The notes: a model not told the origin generated them from the sequence alone. 64,000 nucleotides of DNA from Candidatus Nitricoxidivorans perseverans (GCA_030246985.1 CP107246.1:1056282-1120281); one strand, 5' to 3'. Positions 17,107-25,248 are shown, counted from the stretch's first letter. A program made the numbers and translations.

Positions 17107-17972
17107 TCCGCATCCTCCTCACCGGAAAAAACGGCCAGGTCGGCCGCGAGCTGGAGCGCACGCTCGCCCCGCTCGGCGAAGTGATTGCGCTTGACCGTTC
17201 CGGGCTCGACCTCGCCGATCCCGACCGCATCCGCGCCGCCGTGCGCGAAGCGAAGCCCGGCATCATCGTCAATGCCGCCGCATGGACGGCCGTCGACCGC
17301 GCGGAGTCCGAGGAAGCCGCCGCCCTGGCCATCAACGGCGCGGCGCCCGGCATCCTCGCCGAGGAGTCGAAGCGCTTGGGCGCGCTGCTCGTGCATTACT
17401 CGACCGACTACGTCTTCAACGGCACATCGGCCCGCGCCTACACCGAGGACGACGAACCGAATCCGGTCGGCGCCTACGGCCGCACCAAGCTGGCCGGCGA
17501 ACAGGCCATCCGCGCCGCCGGCGGCCGGCACCTGATCTTCCGGACGAGCTGGGTCTATGGCCTTCACGGGCACAACTTCCTCAAGACCATCCTGCGACTG
17601 GCGGCGGAACGCGACGAATTGCGCGTCGTCGCCGACCAGGTCGGCGCCCCCACCTGGAGCCGGATGATCGCCGAGGCGACGGCGCTGGCCATCGCCCGGC
17701 TCGACGGACAGGATGGCCTCTACCATCTCACCGCCGCCGGCGAAACCTCCTGGCACGGCTTCGCGGAAGCGATCCTCGCCGGCGCGCTGCAAGCCGGCCT
17801 TCTCGAATGCTCGCCGCCCGTTCGCCGTATCACCACCGCTGACTTTCCCACCCCCGCCCGGCGGCCGGCCAACTCGAGGCTCGACAACGCCCGCCTGGCC
17901 GCCGACTTCGGGATCGCCCTGCCGGGGTGGGGAAGGCAGCTCGATCTGTGCCTCGGCGGGGATCAGTTGTAG
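17103..17972 (+). CDS. rfbD: dTDP-4-dehydrorhamnose reductase
   Basis: The protein has 289 residues from the ATG at 17103. It has the Rossmann motif TGKNGQVGREL, the segment STDYVFNGT, and the catalytic YxxxK in AYGRTKLAGEQA. It carries out the last step to dTDP-L-rhamnose with NAD(P)H. It overlaps vapC by 4 bases. Four bases separate its stop from a convergent minus-strand antitoxin-like gene, and no clear terminator lies between. Confidence 0.95.
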   Translation: MIRILLTGKNGQVGRELERTLAPLGEVIALDRSGLDLADPDRIRAAVREAKPGIIVNAAAWTAVDRAESEEAAALAINGAAPGILAEESKRLGALLVHYSTDYVFNGTSARAYTEDDEPNPVGAYGRTKLAGEQAIRAAGGRHLIFRTSWVYGLHGHNFLKTILRLAAERDELRVVADQVGAPTWSRMIAEATALAIARLDGQDGLYHLTAAGETSWHGFAEAILAGALQAGLLECSPPVRRITTADFPTPARRPANSRLDNARLAADFGIALPGWGRQLDLCLGGDQL

Positions 17973-17976
17973 CGGG

Positions 17977-18201
17977 TCAATTCAAATCGCCGGTGGCCTT
18001 CTCCAGTAGTTCGAGGCCTCGCGCCGTCTTGCCTTCTCCACGTGCGGCGCGGACATTAAATCGGGTTTCGGCGTCGAACTCGGCCGGCATCAGGGTCGCC
18101 ATCTCGTCGATCAGGCGATTGAGCGGCGCGCCACGGCTCTTCGCCAGGGCTTTCAGTCGGCGATGCTTCTCGTCGGGGAGGCGCACGGTGATCGCGGTCA
18201 T
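17977..18201 (-). CDS. Ribbon-helix-helix antitoxin-like protein, partner of a decayed PIN toxin
   Basis: The 74-residue protein begins MTAITVRLPDEKHRRLKAL, a strand-helix-helix pattern typical of RHH antitoxins. The second half has no assignment. It starts one base after the stop of a collapsed PIN toxin frame on the same strand, with a good GGAG upstream. It probably was the antitoxin of a PIN-family module and is now an orphan. Confidence 0.75.
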   Translation of the reverse strand: MTAITVRLPDEKHRRLKALAKSRGAPLNRLIDEMATLMPAEFDAETRFNVRAARGEGKTARGLELLEKATGDLN

Positions 18202-18202
18202 T

Positions 18203-18287
18203 TCAAAGCTCCTTCAGGAAAGCCTCGGGGGACATCACCCGCAAGGCAGGTCCTAATGAGCACATTCGTATCAATGACAGCACGCAT
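18203..18287 (-). pseudogene. Collapsed PIN-domain toxin remnant (large internal deletion)
   Basis: The minus strand begins with ATG (18287-18285) and reads MRAVIDTNVLI, the hallmark N-terminus of PIN toxins (first catalytic Asp). After about 12 codons the frame changes. The last 15 or so codons in the +1-shifted frame read ALRVMSPEAFLKEL and stop (18205-18203), a typical PIN C-terminus. About 100 central codons, including the other catalytic acids, are missing, so the gene must be inactive. The junction is near 18248-18257. The stop is one base from the antitoxin ATG, showing the original operon arrangement. Confidence 0.7.
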
Positions 18288-18327
18288 GATTGAATGCGTA
18301 GCACTATTGCCACCACCCGCAATCCCC

Positions 18328-18354
18328 TAAAGTTTTCCGCCCCGCCACCGTAAA
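18328..18354 (+). promoter_or_regulatory. Sigma-28 (FliA) promoter of fliC
   Basis: The -35 box TAAAGTTT is a perfect match to the FliA consensus. It is followed by an 11-base spacer and the -10 box ACCGTAAA (consensus GCCGATAA). The site lies about 75 bp upstream of fliC, leaving a 5' leader with an AAGGAG before the start codon. Confidence 0.8.
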
Positions 18355-18428
18355 TCCACCTGTAGGCGGCAGCGACCCCCGCGTGATTCAGCCGTTGCCT
18401 GGTTCTAACTTATTGAAGGAGTTGAAAA

Positions 18429-19904
18429 ATGGCACAGGTAATCAACACCAACATCCAGTCGCTGAACGCCCAGCGCAACCTGAACACCTCGCAGTCCGCC
18501 CTGTCGGTCTCCCTCCAGCGCCTCTCCTCCGGCCTGCGCATCAACAGCGCCAAGGACGACGCGGCGGGGATGGCGATTGCCAGCCGTATGACCGCACAGG
18601 TTCGCGGCCTCAACCAGGCAGCCCGCAATGCCAACGACGGCATCTCCCTGGCGCAGACCGCCGAAGGTGCGCTGGGTGAAATTTCCAACAACTTGCAGCG
18701 TATCCGCGAGCTGGCGATCCAGTCCGCGAACTCCACGAACAGCGCCAGCGACCGCGCTTCGCTGGACGCTGAATCGACACAGCTCATTGCCGAAATTACG
18801 CGGGTTGCCAGCCAGACCTCGTTCAACGGTCTGAACCTGTTGGACGGCACGTTTACAAGCCAAGCCTTCCAGGTCGGCGCCAACGCCAACCAGACGATTT
18901 CCGTCAACTCGATCGCCGATGCGCGCGCAACGGGTTTGGGCAGCAACATCCTGGTGGCGGGTGGCACGCTTATGGGAACCACCAAGGCGGCCGCAGCCGA
19001 CCTGACCGGCGGCAATACCGTCGCGGTCGAAGCCGGCCTGACGGTTACCACGGTCAATGGCGGAACCACGGCTGCCTTTGGCTACGCCGCTTTGGCCGAC
19101 GCCAAGGCCATCGCCGCCGCCATCAATACCAATGCGGCCAGCGTCGGCGTCACCGCCACGGCGTCGAACAGCGCCACGTTGAGCAGCGTCTCTGTTGCCG
19201 GCACTTATACATTCACGCTCGGCGGCACCAGTACTGCTGCAATCTCGGCATCCATCACCGACACCACCGATCTGACGAACTTGGTGGGCGCCATCAACGG
19301 CGCGGCGGGCACCACCGGCATCACCGCCACTTTCACCAGCACCTCGGCAAAAAACAGCATCACGCTGACCAGTTCGGACGGCAGCGATATCAGCATATTG
19401 GATATCAATCGTACCGAGGGTGACACCGGCACTGTGGCATTTTCTGGCGTAACTTTGAGTACCGTTGCCGCTGCAACTGCCGACTCTTCGATCAAGATCG
19501 GCTCGGTATCGCTGGCCAGCACCAAGGGCGCGATCACCCTGGCAGGCCATAATGCGGATGTCTTCAACACCGCGAACAGCACGTTCTCATCCATGGCCAG
19601 CGTGAGCCTGACCAGCGCCGCCAACGCTCAACTCGCCATCGCCACGGTGGATGCCGCGCTGGGCATGGTCAACGTCTCCCGCGGCGATCTGGGTGCTTAC
19701 CAGAACCGATTCAGTTCGGCGATTGCCAACCTGCAGACCAATTCGGAAAACGTGGCGGCGGCACGCAGCCGGATCGAGGATGCGGACTTTGCTCAGGAAA
19801 CCGCTGCACTAACCCGCAACCAGATCCTCCAGCAAGCGGGTATCGCGATGTTGGCCCAGGCGAACGCCCTGCCGCAGAACGTGCTCACGCTGCTGCGCGG
19901 TTGA
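18429..19904 (+). CDS. fliC: Flagellin
   Basis: The protein has 491 residues. The conserved D0/D1 N-terminal region (about 1-170) starts MAQVINTNIQSLNAQRNL and includes LSSGLRINSAKDDAAG. The C-terminal region (about 395-491) includes NRFSSAIANLQ and ends with QANALPQNVLTLLRG. The central part (170-395) is a Ser/Thr/Ala/Gly-rich variable domain exposed on the filament surface, with lower GC than the neighbours, and a possible site for O-glycosylation. It has no signal peptide and is exported by the flagellar type III system. A FliA promoter and an AAGGAG precede it. The rhamnose genes immediately upstream raise the possibility of glycosylated flagellin. Confidence 0.97.
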   Translation: MAQVINTNIQSLNAQRNLNTSQSALSVSLQRLSSGLRINSAKDDAAGMAIASRMTAQVRGLNQAARNANDGISLAQTAEGALGEISNNLQRIRELAIQSANSTNSASDRASLDAESTQLIAEITRVASQTSFNGLNLLDGTFTSQAFQVGANANQTISVNSIADARATGLGSNILVAGGTLMGTTKAAAADLTGGNTVAVEAGLTVTTVNGGTTAAFGYAALADAKAIAAAINTNAASVGVTATASNSATLSSVSVAGTYTFTLGGTSTAAISASITDTTDLTNLVGAINGAAGTTGITATFTSTSAKNSITLTSSDGSDISILDINRTEGDTGTVAFSGVTLSTVAAATADSSIKIGSVSLASTKGAITLAGHNADVFNTANSTFSSMASVSLTSAANAQLAIATVDAALGMVNVSRGDLGAYQNRFSSAIANLQTNSENVAAARSRIEDADFAQETAALTRNQILQQAGIAMLAQANALPQNVLTLLRG

Positions 19905-19944
19905 TCGGGAGCGCCATGCACGATATGGCGCAAGGTGAAATGGC

Positions 19945-19977
19945 GGGCGGGATGGTGGTTTAACCTCCACCCCGCCC
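19945..19977 (+). terminator. Hairpin between fliC and flaG (possible terminator or processing stem)
   Basis: Two 14-base arms (19945-19958 and 19964-19977) pair at 12 of 14 positions around a TTTAA loop. The stem is GC-rich but no T-run follows. It may attenuate transcription or stabilise the abundant fliC message rather than end it fully. Confidence 0.4.
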
Positions 19978-19996
19978 CCAGGCAAGGAGTCGGATC

Positions 19997-20359
19997 ATGG
20001 CAATTCAATCCGTCGGCAACTTCGGCAGCGGAACGCCGCAGCCGGCCGCCCCGCAAGGGGGCGCGCCGGCCCAGCAGCCGCCCGCCCTGCCGGAGGTGCA
20101 GCTCCAGGCCCCGCCCCAGCCGGCAGCCCCCAGCAGGGAACAGGTTCAGCAGGTCGTCAAGGAAATGAAGCAACTCGTGGAGCCCATGGTTCCCAACGGC
20201 TTGCAGTTCTCCATCGACGACGCCACCGGCAAGACGGTCGTGCGCGTCACCGACGCCCAGACCGGCGAGATGATCCGGCAGATTCCCTCCGAGGAACTCC
20301 TGGCCATCGCCCGGTCGCTGGACCGGATGCAAGGATTGCTGCTGCGGCAGGAAGCCTGA
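19997..20359 (+). CDS. flaG: Flagellar protein FlaG
   Basis: The protein has 120 residues. A Pro/Gln/Ala-rich N-terminal half (1-50) precedes the conserved FlaG domain, recognisable by LQFSIDDATGKTVVRVTDAQTGEMIRQIPSEELLAIA. FlaG proteins affect filament length and are usually found between flagellin and cap genes, as here. An AAGGAG (19984-19989) precedes the ATG, and a strong terminator follows. Confidence 0.93.
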   Translation: MAIQSVGNFGSGTPQPAAPQGGAPAQQPPALPEVQLQAPPQPAAPSREQVQQVVKEMKQLVEPMVPNGLQFSIDDATGKTVVRVTDAQTGEMIRQIPSEELLAIARSLDRMQGLLLRQEA

Positions 20360-20388
20360 AGCGTTCGCACAAGGAACGTAGAAGGAAC

Positions 20389-20424
20389 AAAAAGCCCGCC
20401 CGGTTCGCCGGCGCGGGCTTTTTT
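20389..20424 (+). terminator. Rho-independent terminator after flaG
   Basis: A GC-rich stem with arms AAGCCCGC/GCGGGCTT and an inner CCGG-TTCG-CCGG stem-loop is followed by a run of six Ts. The A-tract on the 5' side would let it work in both directions. It separates fliC-flaG from fliD. Confidence 0.9.
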
Positions 20425-20443
20425 CTTGCTATAGACAAAGGGC

Positions 20444-20470
20444 TTCAGTATCTTCATTTCCCGCCGTAAT
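20444..20470 (+). promoter_or_regulatory. Sigma-28 (FliA) promoter candidate of fliD
   Basis: TTCAGTAT, an 11-base spacer and GCCGTAAT stand 26 bp before the fliD start. The -10 box is identical to the one before flgM, and the site comes just after a strong terminator, so fliD needs its own promoter. The -35 box matches the consensus at 5 of 8 positions. Confidence 0.55.
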
Positions 20471-20496
20471 ATTCCTTACCCACCAGGACGGACAAC

Positions 20497-21888
20497 ATGG
20501 CAGGCATCGCTTCTCCCGGTCTCGGCTCCGGTCTCGACGTCAGCGGTCTCGTCTCCAAGCTCATGGCGCTGGAGCAGCAGCCGCTGACCACGCTGGCGAC
20601 GAAGGAGGCCTCCTACCAGGCCAAGCTCACCGCCTTCGGCAGCCTGAAGGGCGCGCTCTCCTCGCTCCAGACGGCGGCCAAGACGCTGGCCACCACAACC
20701 ACCTTCACGGGCATGTCGGCCTCGGTGTCCGACACGACGGTGCTGACCGCCTCGGCCGGCACGACCGCCGCCGCCGGCAGCTACAGCCTCAGCGTCACGC
20801 AGTTGGCCAAGTACCATGCCGTGCGCAGCAACACGAATTACGCGGCCACCACCGACACCTTCCATACCGGCACCCTGGCCATCCAGATCGGCAGCGGCAC
20901 GGCCGTCAATGTCACCATCGACGCGACCAACAACACCCTCGCCGGCATCCGCGACGCCATCAACCTGGCGAATGCCGGCGTGACGGCGACGATCCTCAAC
21001 GACGGCACCACCAACCGCCTGGTGCTGGCTTCCAAGACCAGCGGCTCGACCGGCGCCATCACGGTCGCGGTCACCGATTCGGGCAGCGGCGGCACGAACC
21101 TGCTGTCGGATCTCGCCTCGGCGAGCCTCGTGACCACCCAGACGGCCGATGACGCGAATCTGACCGTCAACGGCATCGCCATCACCCGCACCTCCAATAC
21201 CATCACCGACGCCATCGACGGCGTGACGCTGAACCTGCTCAAGGGCACGGTCGCCAGCCCCGGCACGGCCACGCTGACCGTGGCGAAGAACACCGGCACG
21301 ATCACCTCGGCGATCAACGCCTTCGTCAAGGCCTATAACGACGCCGCCAAAATGCTGCGGGATTCGTCGGCCTACAACGCCGCCACCAAGCAGGCCTCGA
21401 TCCTGACCGGCGACAGCACGGTGCGCTCGATGCAGTCCCAGTTGAGCACCCTGGTCAATGCCAATGTGACGGCCATCACCGGCGGCATCGCGCGGCTTTC
21501 GGACATCGGCATCGCGGTGCAGAAGGACGGCACCCTGCTGGCCGATTCGACCAAGCTGCAAGCCGCCCTGGGCGACACGACCAAGGACGTGGCCTCGCTC
21601 TTCACCCAGACGACGGCCGGCAACGAGGGCATCGCGGTGCGATTCAACACGGCGCTGGAGGGCATGGTCGGTTCCAACGGCCTGATCTCCAGCCGCACCG
21701 ACGGCATCAACGCCTCGATCAAGGACATCGGCAAGCGGCGCGAGGCGCTGCAACTTCGGCTCGTTCAGATCGAGAAGCGCTACCGCGCCCAGTTTACGGC
21801 GCTGGATTCGCTCGTCGCGAGCATGCAGAGCACCTCCACCTATCTCTCCCAGCAGCTTGCAAACCTGCCGGGCTCCTCCAGCAGCTAA
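20497..21888 (+). CDS. fliD: Flagellar filament cap protein FliD
   Basis: The protein has 463 residues. The N-terminal FliD domain starts MAGIASPGLGSGLDVSGLVSKLM. The C-terminal FliD domain includes LSDIGIAVQKDGTLLAD and a coiled-coil end, IEKRYRAQFTALDSLVASM. The middle is Ser/Thr-rich. The pentameric cap sits at the filament tip and folds flagellin subunits. It is followed within 12 bp by fliS and then fliT, its chaperone. Confidence 0.96.
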   Translation: MAGIASPGLGSGLDVSGLVSKLMALEQQPLTTLATKEASYQAKLTAFGSLKGALSSLQTAAKTLATTTTFTGMSASVSDTTVLTASAGTTAAAGSYSLSVTQLAKYHAVRSNTNYAATTDTFHTGTLAIQIGSGTAVNVTIDATNNTLAGIRDAINLANAGVTATILNDGTTNRLVLASKTSGSTGAITVAVTDSGSGGTNLLSDLASASLVTTQTADDANLTVNGIAITRTSNTITDAIDGVTLNLLKGTVASPGTATLTVAKNTGTITSAINAFVKAYNDAAKMLRDSSAYNAATKQASILTGDSTVRSMQSQLSTLVNANVTAITGGIARLSDIGIAVQKDGTLLADSTKLQAALGDTTKDVASLFTQTTAGNEGIAVRFNTALEGMVGSNGLISSRTDGINASIKDIGKRREALQLRLVQIEKRYRAQFTALDSLVASMQSTSTYLSQQLANLPGSSSS

Positions 21889-21900
21889 AGGAAAACAACC

Positions 21901-22341
21901 ATGTTCCAGGTGACCGCCATGAACACACGCCAGAACCCCGCCGCCGCCTATGCCGCCGTTGGCCTCGAAACCGGCGTGCCGAACGCCGACCCGCACAAGC
22001 TGATCCTGATGCTGTTCGACGGCGCCCTCCTCTCGATCGCTTCCGCTTCCATGCACATGCGCGAGAAACACATCGCCGAGAAGGGCGAGGCTCTCTCGAA
22101 AGCCATCGACATCATCACCAACGGCCTCAAGGCCAGCCTGGACATCCAGGCGGGCGGCGAGTTTTCCGAGCGGCTGGCCGCGCTCTACGATTACATGTGC
22201 GTCCGCCTGCTCTACGCCAACATGAAGAACGACATGGCCGCCCTCAACGAGGTCAGCCACCTGCTGGGCGAGATTCGCTCGGCCTGGGAAGAAATAGCCG
22301 ACGATCCTGCCGTTCTTTCCGAAAACAGGGCCGCCGCCTGA
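21901..22341 (+). CDS. fliS: Flagellin export chaperone FliS
   Basis: The 146-residue helical protein has the family motif DPHKLILMLFDGALLSIASA and a later DYMCVRLLYAN. FliS binds the flagellin C-terminal D0 region and keeps it from polymerising in the cytoplasm. The ATG at 21901 follows AAAGGAAAA; an ATG six codons later (MNTRQ) is an alternative. Confidence 0.94.
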   Translation: MFQVTAMNTRQNPAAAYAAVGLETGVPNADPHKLILMLFDGALLSIASASMHMREKHIAEKGEALSKAIDIITNGLKASLDIQAGGEFSERLAALYDYMCVRLLYANMKNDMAALNEVSHLLGEIRSAWEEIADDPAVLSENRAAA

Positions 22342-22349
22342 GGCTTACC

Positions 22350-22673
22350 ATGTTGCGGATGCCTTCCCAGATCGAACTCTATGAGGAAATGAGCGCGTTG
22401 TCGGCCCGCATGGTCGAGGCGGCGCAGTGCAACGACTGGGAAAGGCTGGTGGCCCTGGAGCATTCCGTTGCCGCCCTGCGCGACACGCTGATGGCGGAGG
22501 ACGGCGCATCCCTATCCGACGACGAGATCGGCCTGAAACGGGCACTGATCCAGCGCATCCTGGACGACGACGCCGAGGTACGCCGTCATACCGAGCCGTG
22601 GATGGAGCAGGTACGCCAGTTTCTGGGAGGCGCGACCACGCGCCGGAAGGTCGAGCGCGCCTACGGCGTGTAA
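22350..22673 (+). CDS. fliT: Flagellar chaperone FliT-like protein
   Basis: The 107-residue, all-helical protein starts MLRMPSQIELYEEMSALS. A DWERLVALE segment and a terminal FLGGATTRRKVERAYGV are consistent with FliT, the FliD chaperone. The identification rests on helical character, length and position after fliS. The ATG at 22350 has GAGG upstream. Longer upstream frames overlap fliS and are not used. Confidence 0.75.
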   Translation: MLRMPSQIELYEEMSALSARMVEAAQCNDWERLVALEHSVAALRDTLMAEDGASLSDDEIGLKRALIQRILDDDAEVRRHTEPWMEQVRQFLGGATTRRKVERAYGV

Positions 22674-22685
22674 GGCGGGCCGGCC

Positions 22686-23810
22686 ATGGCCCTGATCCCC
22701 CCCGATGCCGCCATTCGCATGCGGATGGACATGGAGGCCGGCCTCCTCCAGCCGGTACGCCCGGTACGCGAGATTCCGGCCGACCTGCCGGAGTTGCGGC
22801 CCGGCCAGCGCTTCACGGCGCGCATCCAGGAAGAACTGCCGGACAACCTCTACAAGGCGCTCGTCGCCGGCAAGGCGCTGACCCTGCAATTGCCGGAGGG
22901 CGCAAAGAACGGCGACCTTCTGGAACTGGTGGTCATCGACCGCAGCCCCAGGGTATTGATCGCGCAGCGGGTGGACGTCACATCTCCGGCACTGGCCGAG
23001 GGTGCCGGAGAACCTTATCCCTACTCCACTTTCTCGCGCGCCGCGCAGATGATCGGCCAGTTGCTGCTGCCGGAAGGCGAAACGCCCCATCCGGCCCTGC
23101 TCAACCGCGGCCAGCCGCTGCTGGCGCAACCGCCCGCCGATCCCGCAAAGGCCGCCCTGCTGGCGCCGACATTGGCGAAGGCCACGAGCCAGAGCGGGCT
23201 CTTCTACGAGGCGCACCAAGCGCATTGGATCGCGGGAAAGCTGCCGATCGAGCAACTGATGCTGGAACCCCAGGGACGGCAGATGCCGCCGCGCCTCGCC
23301 CATGCGCACACGGCGCCCCCCGCGGCACCGGCATCACAGCCCGCTACCGCGCCCCCGGCACAGCAAACGCTGATCGGCGGCGAGGGGCGCCCGGCCGAAG
23401 TCTCGGCGGAAACCCGGACCGCATCCCTCCTCGCCCAAGCAGTACCTGAGCCCCTGCGTCCACTGGTGCAGCAGCAGCTCGACGCCCTGGCTACCCAGCG
23501 CCTGGTCTGGCATGGCGAGGTCTGGCCGGGACAGGTGATGCAGTGGGAGATCGGACGGGAGGACATCCATGACCGGGAGGGCACCGACGCAGGGGAAGCC
23601 GAACGCTGGAGCACCACTCTGCGGCTGACGCTGCCACGCCTGGGCGAGGTCGATGCCATGCTGCAACTGGCGGCGGGCGGCGTACGGATACGCCTGGCCG
23701 CGGCCGGGGATGCCACGGATGATCTGCGCAATGCGGGGCCGCGCCTGGGCGATGCCATCGAAGCCGCCGGATTGAAGCTCATCGGCCTGGAAATCCGGCA
23801 TGAAAGCTGA
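22686..23810 (+). CDS. FliK-like C-terminal domain protein (second, shorter hook-length-control homologue)
   Basis: The protein has 374 residues. The C-terminal 110 or so residues (WHGEVWPGQVMQWEIGRED..., then LRLTLPRLGEVDAMLQLAAGGVRIRLAA) look like the FliK/Flg_hook domain. The N-terminal part resembles a beta-rich domain (RPGQRFTARIQEEL...KALTLQLP). It is not the classical fliK, which lies at 33301. Paired with the following FlhB-C-like gene, it forms a FliK-like/FlhX-like pair seen downstream of fliDST in other proteobacteria. Its role in substrate-specificity switching is inferred only. Confidence 0.7.
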   Translation: MALIPPDAAIRMRMDMEAGLLQPVRPVREIPADLPELRPGQRFTARIQEELPDNLYKALVAGKALTLQLPEGAKNGDLLELVVIDRSPRVLIAQRVDVTSPALAEGAGEPYPYSTFSRAAQMIGQLLLPEGETPHPALLNRGQPLLAQPPADPAKAALLAPTLAKATSQSGLFYEAHQAHWIAGKLPIEQLMLEPQGRQMPPRLAHAHTAPPAAPASQPATAPPAQQTLIGGEGRPAEVSAETRTASLLAQAVPEPLRPLVQQQLDALATQRLVWHGEVWPGQVMQWEIGREDIHDREGTDAGEAERWSTTLRLTLPRLGEVDAMLQLAAGGVRIRLAAAGDATDDLRNAGPRLGDAIEAAGLKLIGLEIRHES

Positions 23811-24096
23811 CAAGGGGCGCTCCCCCGCGGTCGTTGAGAAGGAACGCTCCCTCGCGGTCGCGTTGGCCTACGCCCCCGGCGACGCGGCGCCGCGCGTGGT
23901 GGCCAAGGGGCGCGGCCTGATCGCCGACGAGATCATCGCCCGTGCCCACGAATACGGCATCTTCGTGCACGAATCGCCGGAATTGGTGACGCTGCTGTCG
24001 CAGGTGGATCTGGACGACCACATTCCGCCGCAGCTCTATGTCGCCGTGGCCGAACTGCTGGCCTGGCTCTACCGCGTCGAGCAGAAGGTCGCGTAG
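23800..24096 (+). CDS. FlhB C-terminal-domain-like protein (FlhX type)
   Basis: The 98-residue protein resembles the cytoplasmic tail of FlhB: it has RSLAVALAYAPGDAAPRVVAKGRGLIADEIIARAHEYGIFVHE, close to the FlhB segment after the NPTH cleavage site. The NPTH motif itself is replaced (LAYAPGD), so there is no autocleavage site. In some bacteria such stand-alone proteins can stand in for the cleaved FlhB tail. It overlaps the preceding FliK-like gene by 11 bases. Full-length flhB is at 57829-58977. Confidence 0.82.
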   Translation: MKADKGRSPAVVEKERSLAVALAYAPGDAAPRVVAKGRGLIADEIIARAHEYGIFVHESPELVTLLSQVDLDDHIPPQLYVAVAELLAWLYRVEQKVA

Positions 24097-24108
24097 AATC
24101 CGTTTCCC

Positions 24109-24891
24109 ATGACCGAAACCCAGCAGACCCCGGGGCAGCGACCCGATACGCTCGTGGCGCCGGAGGCGTTCAGCCAGTACCTCCTGCACGCGCAGAGCGA
24201 GATCGTCTTCATCCTGCGCGCCCTGATCGCGAGCGGCGACCGCGTCACCGTCTATTTCAACGAAGGCAAGGATTTCCTGCTCACCGCCCTCATCGCGATC
24301 GACGACGATGGCATCGTGCTCGATTACGGCAGCGGCGCCGAAATGAACCGGCGCGCCCTGGCCGCCGAGAAACTCTTTTGCATCACCACCCACGACAAGG
24401 TGCGTGTGCAGTTCCAACTGCGCGGCGTCAGGCAAATCGAATACGAAGGCCGGCCGGCCTTCCGGGCGAAACTGCCGGACACCCTGCTGCGATTGCAGCG
24501 CCGCGAATACTACCGCCTGACCACCCCCATCGCCCGTCCGCTCAAATGCAGGATCACGGCATCGGACGGCGACACCGGCCGGGAACCGGTCGAGGTCAGC
24601 ATCATCGACATCAGCGGCGGCGGGCTGGGCGTCATCGCGCCGCCCGACGGCATTCCCTTCGAGCCGGAAATGGATTTCCACGGCTGCCGCATCGAGCTGC
24701 CGGAAGTCGGCATCATCGTCGCCACCCTGCGGGTGCGGAACATTTTCGAGGTAACGCTGAGGAACGGTTCGCGGGTCAAGCGTTCCGGCTGCCAGTTCAT
24801 CGATCTACCAGGGCCGATGCTGACCCTGGTGCAGCGCTACATCATCAAGGTGGAGCGGGAGCGCAAGGCGCGCGAAAGCGGCATGGCGTAA
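24109..24891 (+). CDS. ycgR: Flagellar brake protein YcgR (PilZ domain)
   Basis: The protein has 260 residues. The N-terminal YcgR domain (about 15-120) is followed by a PilZ domain with both c-di-GMP-binding motifs: RRxxxR-like (LQRREYYRLTTP) and DxSGGGxG (DISGGGLGV). When bound to c-di-GMP, YcgR acts on the motor to slow or bias rotation. The gene lies in the filament cluster 12 bp after the FlhB-like gene. A diguanylate cyclase in the same window (12383-13948) could supply the ligand. Confidence 0.93.
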   Translation: MTETQQTPGQRPDTLVAPEAFSQYLLHAQSEIVFILRALIASGDRVTVYFNEGKDFLLTALIAIDDDGIVLDYGSGAEMNRRALAAEKLFCITTHDKVRVQFQLRGVRQIEYEGRPAFRAKLPDTLLRLQRREYYRLTTPIARPLKCRITASDGDTGREPVEVSIIDISGGGLGVIAPPDGIPFEPEMDFHGCRIELPEVGIIVATLRVRNIFEVTLRNGSRVKRSGCQFIDLPGPMLTLVQRYIIKVERERKARESGMA

Positions 24892-24972
24892 AGTTCGGCG
24901 GAAATCCGCCGATATACAGCCAACGACCGCCTTCCCATCATGCCCGTGGCGGGCCCCGCCCAGACGAGATAT

Positions 24973-25224
24973 ATGTACATCGACACCGCAAAGATGGCCC
25001 GGCAGATCGGCAGCACGGACCGGGCCGCCATGGATCGCGGCAGCCGGGACCGCCGCCGGCAGGTGGCCGACGTCGCCGCCGCATCGCGGCAGCCCGATCA
25101 GGCGCGACTGGCCACGGAGGAAGCGTTGGACGGATTGTTCCGGATTTACCAGAAGACCAGCCAGGTCGTGATCGGCATCAAGGAGATCGCGGCGGGTGAC
25201 GGTCGGGTGAGTCTCAGAGTCTGA
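24973..25224 (+). CDS. Small hypothetical protein in the flagellar cluster
   Basis: The protein has 83 residues from the ATG at 24973 (an ATG at 24940 adds 11). It starts MYIDTAKMARQIGSTDRAAM. The middle is basic and the C-terminus is helix/strand (ALDGLFRIYQKTSQVVIGIKEIAAGDGRVSLRV). No known domain was recognised. No signal peptide or membrane segment is seen. It lies between ycgR and a second small gene, on the filament strand. Confidence 0.5.
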   Translation: MYIDTAKMARQIGSTDRAAMDRGSRDRRRQVADVAAASRQPDQARLATEEALDGLFRIYQKTSQVVIGIKEIAAGDGRVSLRV

Positions 25225-25248
25225 CCGGATATCGAGAGCGCGACGAAC

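Noticed and set aside
19945-19977. Strong terminator directly after fliC
   Set aside because: The hairpin has two mismatches and no T-run. It is listed only as a possible attenuator or stabiliser.
20476-22260. Long minus-strand frame opposite fliD and fliS
   Set aside because: It is an antisense shadow of conserved flagellar genes, with a Gly/Arg/His-rich translation and no recognisable family.
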